Assembly (NCBI RefSeq): GCF_004765795.1
Contig: NZ_SBIV01000008.1
Coordinates: forward strand, 1 to 64,000
Direction of reading: 5' to 3'
Source of the DNA: Halorussus marinus
Lineage (GTDB): Archaea > Halobacteriota > Halobacteria > Halobacteriales > Haladaptataceae
DNA length: 64,000 nt
The notes beneath the pieces were generated by a model. It ran no database searches. It was not told where the DNA came from and was given only the letters and a program-made list of their open reading frames with translations. Shown here one piece after another: positions 61,429-64,000 of the stretch. The position numbers and the translations under genes are program-made. Positions within the stretch are counted from its first letter, which is position 1. Each line of letters starts with the position of its first letter.

Positions 61429-62337
61429 TCAGCTTTCGCTCTGGTTCCCGGACCTGGCGTCGTCGGTCACGTCGCGCGTGAGAGTGACCCCGCCCTCGGC
61501 CGGGACGTAGATCGTGTTGTTGTTCTCGCGGAGCGCCTCGATATACCGGAGATCGAGCACTTCGGGGTTCTCGCGGAGCGCCTCGCCCTTGATCCGAATC
61601 TGTTCGGACTCGGCCTCGGCCTCGATGACCTGACGCTCTTTGTTCTTCTCGGCGACCTGAATCTCGTACTCTGCTTCCTCGATCTTCTGCTGTTTGACCT
61701 TCTTCTGTTCGATGGATTTGGCGTACTCGTCGGGGAGTCGGACGTTCCGGATCTGGACGCTCTCGATGACGATACCGCCGCCACCGGTCTCGTTCTTGAG
61801 CGCCCGTTCGACCGCGATTTTGAGCCGCGTCTGCCCTTCGCCGGTGTAGATGTCGGTCACGTCGATGTTCCCGCCTTCGGTGCGCAGGACCGACCGGACC
61901 GTCGGGCGGATGAGCCGCGTTTCGGCGGTCGGGAGGTCCCGGTACTCCTCGTGGAACCGCGGCGCGTCGCGGGGCGTGACCCGGTAGCGGACGGTCACGT
62001 CGATATCGACGTGCAGGCCGTCCTGCGTGAGGACGCGCACCGAGTCGTCCTGAGCCGCGTTAGCTCCTTCGCCACTCTGGTGGCTCATCGTATAGGTCTG
62101 AGGTCGGGTGGGGACGCTGACGACGCCCTCGACGAGGGGCGTGATGAAGTGCCAGCCGGGTTCGAGGATGTCGCCCGTCACCGCGCCCTGGTTCTTGACG
62201 ACCTTCACTTCGCCTTCGTCTACGCCTTCGAACGCCATCACGCCGCCGATAAGCGAGACGATAAGCACTAGTACGAGACCGATTACCGTGGCGGACTGAG
62301 CGAGTCCGCCGGTGTCGATTGGAGGGTCACTGCTCAT
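61429..62337 (-). CDS. SPFH/Band 7 (prohibitin-like) membrane protein
   Basis: A 302-residue protein with an N-terminal membrane helix (SATVIGLVLVLIVSLIGGVM), a Band 7 domain (EGEVKVVKNQGAVTGDILEP, YTGEGQTRLKIAVERALKN), and a coiled-coil (KSIEQKKVKQQKIEEAEYEI, QVAEKNKERQVIEAEAESEQ). Such proteins form ring-like membrane scaffolds. The ATG at 62337 is 26-36 bases after a TATA-like element. Confidence 0.92.
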   Translation of the reverse strand: MSSDPPIDTGGLAQSATVIGLVLVLIVSLIGGVMAFEGVDEGEVKVVKNQGAVTGDILEPGWHFITPLVEGVVSVPTRPQTYTMSHQSGEGANAAQDDSVRVLTQDGLHVDIDVTVRYRVTPRDAPRFHEEYRDLPTAETRLIRPTVRSVLRTEGGNIDVTDIYTGEGQTRLKIAVERALKNETGGGGIVIESVQIRNVRLPDEYAKSIEQKKVKQQKIEEAEYEIQVAEKNKERQVIEAEAESEQIRIKGEALRENPEVLDLRYIEALRENNNTIYVPAEGGVTLTRDVTDDARSGNQSES

Positions 62338-62362
62338 CTTCGTGTCGGCGTGGGAATCAAAC

Positions 62363-62373
62363 GCATATAATTC
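62363..62373 (-). promoter_or_regulatory. TATA box of the SPFH gene
   Basis: The minus-strand gaattatatgc lies 26-36 bases before the ATG at 62337. Confidence 0.5.
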
Positions 62374-62575
62374 TGGCTACTTACCGATATTATCAGGTCT
62401 ACGTTCGGAGGACGGCGGACGGTCCGACTCGACTCCTACGGCGGGTCCTGAATACCGGAACGGGGTCGGCCTCCGCGAAAACGACGTCGGGCGACCCAGC
62501 CCGACGTCCCCAGACGGCCCACCGAATCGGAAACACAGGGGTTAAAACCCGCAAAGCGCGTACGTCGTCGTGCGT

Positions 62576-62659
62576 GCGAGGGTAGCCAAGCCTGGAAACG
62601 GCGGCGGACTCAAGATCCGCTCCCGTAGGGGTCCAAGGGTTCAAATCCCTTCCCTCGCA
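62576..62659 (+). tRNA. tRNA-Leu (anticodon CAA)
   Basis: An 84-nt class II cloverleaf: acceptor GCGAGGG/CCCTCGC, anticodon stem GCGGA/TCCGC with loop CTCAAGA (CAA at 34-36), variable arm with CCC/GGG, T arm AAGGG-TTCAAAT-CCCTT, discriminator A and no encoded CCA. Confidence 0.95.
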
Positions 62660-62802
62660 TGTCCGCGCGAAGACAGTGAGCGCGTGACTGCACGACGGAA
62701 GGATTTGAACGCTGTCGGACGTAGTCCGGCTGAAGTTCAAATCCCTTCCCTCGAACTCACACGAGTGCAGAAGACGCCCTCAGGGGGCGCTCTTCCCTCG
62801 CA
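62639..62802 (+). repeat. Repeated copies of the tRNA-Leu 3' end (att-like)
   Basis: A 19-base direct repeat, gttcaaatcccttccctcg, occurs inside the tRNA (62639-62657) and again at 62735-62753. A third, shorter copy, cttccctcgca, lies at 62792-62802. An inverted partial copy, ggaaggatttgaac, lies at about 62696-62709. Duplicated tRNA 3' ends are the mark of site-specific integration of mobile elements. No integrase gene is in the window to the right. Confidence 0.55.
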
Positions 62803-62865
62803 AAACTCGGCCCACGCGGGCCCTCGCAACTTCCTTTCGGCGCCGCTGGGCGAGCGACGGCGTTC

Positions 62866-63645
62866 TCACTCGAACAGAGTGGCCGGCTCGGCGTCCCGGG
62901 CGTCGAACGCCTCGGCGATCGCCGGAATCCGGTCCCGAAGCTCGCCGGGGGCGTGCGAATCGGAGCCGGCGACGAACCTCACGCCGCGCTCCCGGAGCGT
63001 CTCCCGGAACCCCGGTTCGGGGTGGAACGCGCCGTAGTCGTCGAGCACTCGCCCGGCGTTCAGCTCCGGGACGGTCCGGGAGCGCTCGAACGCGTCGGCG
63101 ACCATCGTGTGGTGGTCGTCGGTCGTGTACCCGCGGAGCTCCGGCGTCCGCTCGATCAGATCGACGTGGGCGGCGATCTCGAACAGCTCCGAGTCGATCA
63201 GGTCGACGAGTCGGTGGTAGTAGTCGTCGACCACCGCGCGGCGCTCGGCCCGCGACTTGTCCTCGAACGGCCGACTGCGCTGGACGTTTGCGTCGCCGAC
63301 CCGGTGGACGCTACCGATCGCGTAGTCGAAGCCCGCTTCGTCGAGGAAGGTCGCAATATCGTCCTCGTCGCGGGGCGCGTAGTCGAGTTCGACGGCGTCG
63401 TAGACGTCGAGGTCGGCTCGCTCGCGGAGCAGTTCGATGCCCTCGCGCCGGAGCGGGTAGGTCCGATCGAGGTTGAAGCCGTACTCGCGTTTCGCGCGGA
63501 TCAGCCGGTCGCGCTCGGCGACGTTGCAGTGGTCGGCGAACCCGACCGCCGAGAGGCCGGCGTAGGCCGCGGCCGCGACCATCAGGGGCATGCCCGAGCC
63601 GTCGGAGTAGTTCGAGTGGACGTGGTAGTCGTGGATGACCGACAC
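62866..63645 (-). CDS. PHP-domain phosphoesterase (histidinol-phosphatase-like)
   Basis: A 259-residue metal-dependent phosphoesterase. The metal ligands are seen in IHDYHVHSNYSDGSG, VGFADHCNV, IGSVHRV and RFVAGSDSHAPGEL, the usual HxH, H, H and DxH order. It resembles HisK-type histidinol phosphatases, but the substrate is unproven and no his genes are near. Confidence 0.9.
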   Translation of the reverse strand: MSVIHDYHVHSNYSDGSGMPLMVAAAAYAGLSAVGFADHCNVAERDRLIRAKREYGFNLDRTYPLRREGIELLRERADLDVYDAVELDYAPRDEDDIATFLDEAGFDYAIGSVHRVGDANVQRSRPFEDKSRAERRAVVDDYYHRLVDLIDSELFEIAAHVDLIERTPELRGYTTDDHHTMVADAFERSRTVPELNAGRVLDDYGAFHPEPGFRETLRERGVRFVAGSDSHAPGELRDRIPAIAEAFDARDAEPATLFE

Positions 63646-63702
63646 GCTCGCCCCTTCGAACGGGAGGAACGTAGCTATTCGGGACGAGCCGGGACCGAGA
63701 AC

Positions 63703-63960
63703 TCAGGCGTCGGCCGCCGAGACCGAGACGTCACCCGCGGCGTCGACGATGACTTCGTAGTCGTTGTAGGAGAAGACGACACGACCGCCGGACGGCGCCG
63801 GTCGGGGAGCGAACAGTCGATCGAGCGCGTCGGGGTCGACGACCTCGTAGAGCGGCGGCGAGAGCTCCGTCGGCGCGACCCCCTCGGCCTCTGCGACCGC
63901 CTCGACGACGCACTGGCTGACGCTGTCGTCGCTCTCGAGTGGTGCGCGTGCTGCTTGCAT
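63703..63960 (-). CDS. HalOD1 output-domain protein
   Basis: An 85-residue single-domain protein: VVEAVAEAEGVAPTELSPPL, EVVDPDALDRLF and VVFSYNDYEVIVDAAGDVSV match the haloarchaeal output domain, as in the protein at 41302. The neighbours beyond the window end are unseen. Confidence 0.85.
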   Translation of the reverse strand: MQAARAPLESDDSVSQCVVEAVAEAEGVAPTELSPPLYEVVDPDALDRLFAPRPAPSGGRVVFSYNDYEVIVDAAGDVSVSAADA

Positions 63961-64000
63961 TGTCCGAGGGGTACAGAACGGGCGTCCTAAAACGTATCGG

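Overview
The window comes from a haloarchaeon (class Halobacteria). The evidence is high G+C, strongly acidic proteins, TATA boxes about 27 bases before start codons with little or no leader, tRNA genes without an encoded CCA, an arl-che (archaellum-chemotaxis) cluster with CheF, and lineage-specific families (GTP cyclohydrolase III, TbsP, HalOD1, DUF5785, small CxxC proteins). I cannot name a genus. No insertion sequence, CRISPR array, rRNA gene or replication origin is visible.

Layout. 1-3.4 kb: amino-sugar genes (a sugar nucleotidyltransferase cut by the window edge, divergent glmS) and a polysaccharide deacetylase. 3.5 kb: a very odd tRNA-like gene. 3.7-19.5 kb, minus strand: chemotaxis and archaellum cluster, transcribed as unknown protein, cheW, cheY-B-A-C-C-D-R, arlCDE-F-G-H-I-J, cheF. 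No archaellin or transducer gene is present. 19.7-20.4 kb: three very small genes. 20.9-22.6 kb: tRNA-Thr, GNAT acetyltransferase, pgk. 22.9-28.3 kb: branched-chain-amino-acid-type ABC transporter (livFGMH) facing a substrate-binding protein whose two halves are in swapped order. 28.5-35.0 kb: dipeptide/oligopeptide ABC transporter. 35-41.6 kb: housekeeping and haloarchaeal unknowns, with tRNA-Ser. 41.6-44 kb and 52.9-55.1 kb: two related loci, each with a CHAT-domain (caspase-like) protein facing a gene for a 44-residue single-helix peptide ending in Gly-Pro. Between them lie aroC, a TRIC-type channel, aroA, a DUF1028 protein, several small haloarchaeal genes, folD and glyA. 55.4-64 kb: tbsP, a YcaO-type cyclodehydratase, a DUF63 membrane protein, lrp, an inositol monophosphatase family gene, an SPFH protein, tRNA-Leu followed by duplicated tRNA ends, a PHP phosphoesterase and a HalOD1 protein.

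Main points. (1) Two loci pair a CHAT-domain protein (His and Cys 31 residues apart in both) with a 44-residue membrane peptide; locus A also has a HalOD1 protein and a RecA/KaiC-like protein. A protease-and-small-membrane-substrate system is my inference. (2) The binding protein at 22913-24223 looks like a circular permutation of a LivJ-type protein. (3) The tRNA-like gene at 3520-3604 has class II length and no standard anticodon arm. (4) tRNA-Leu(CAA) is followed by repeated copies of its own 3' end, as at an old integration site. (5) The reading frame at 48472-48969 clearly codes for protein but has no usual start codon at its 5' end. All assignments come from reading the sequence; no database search was run.
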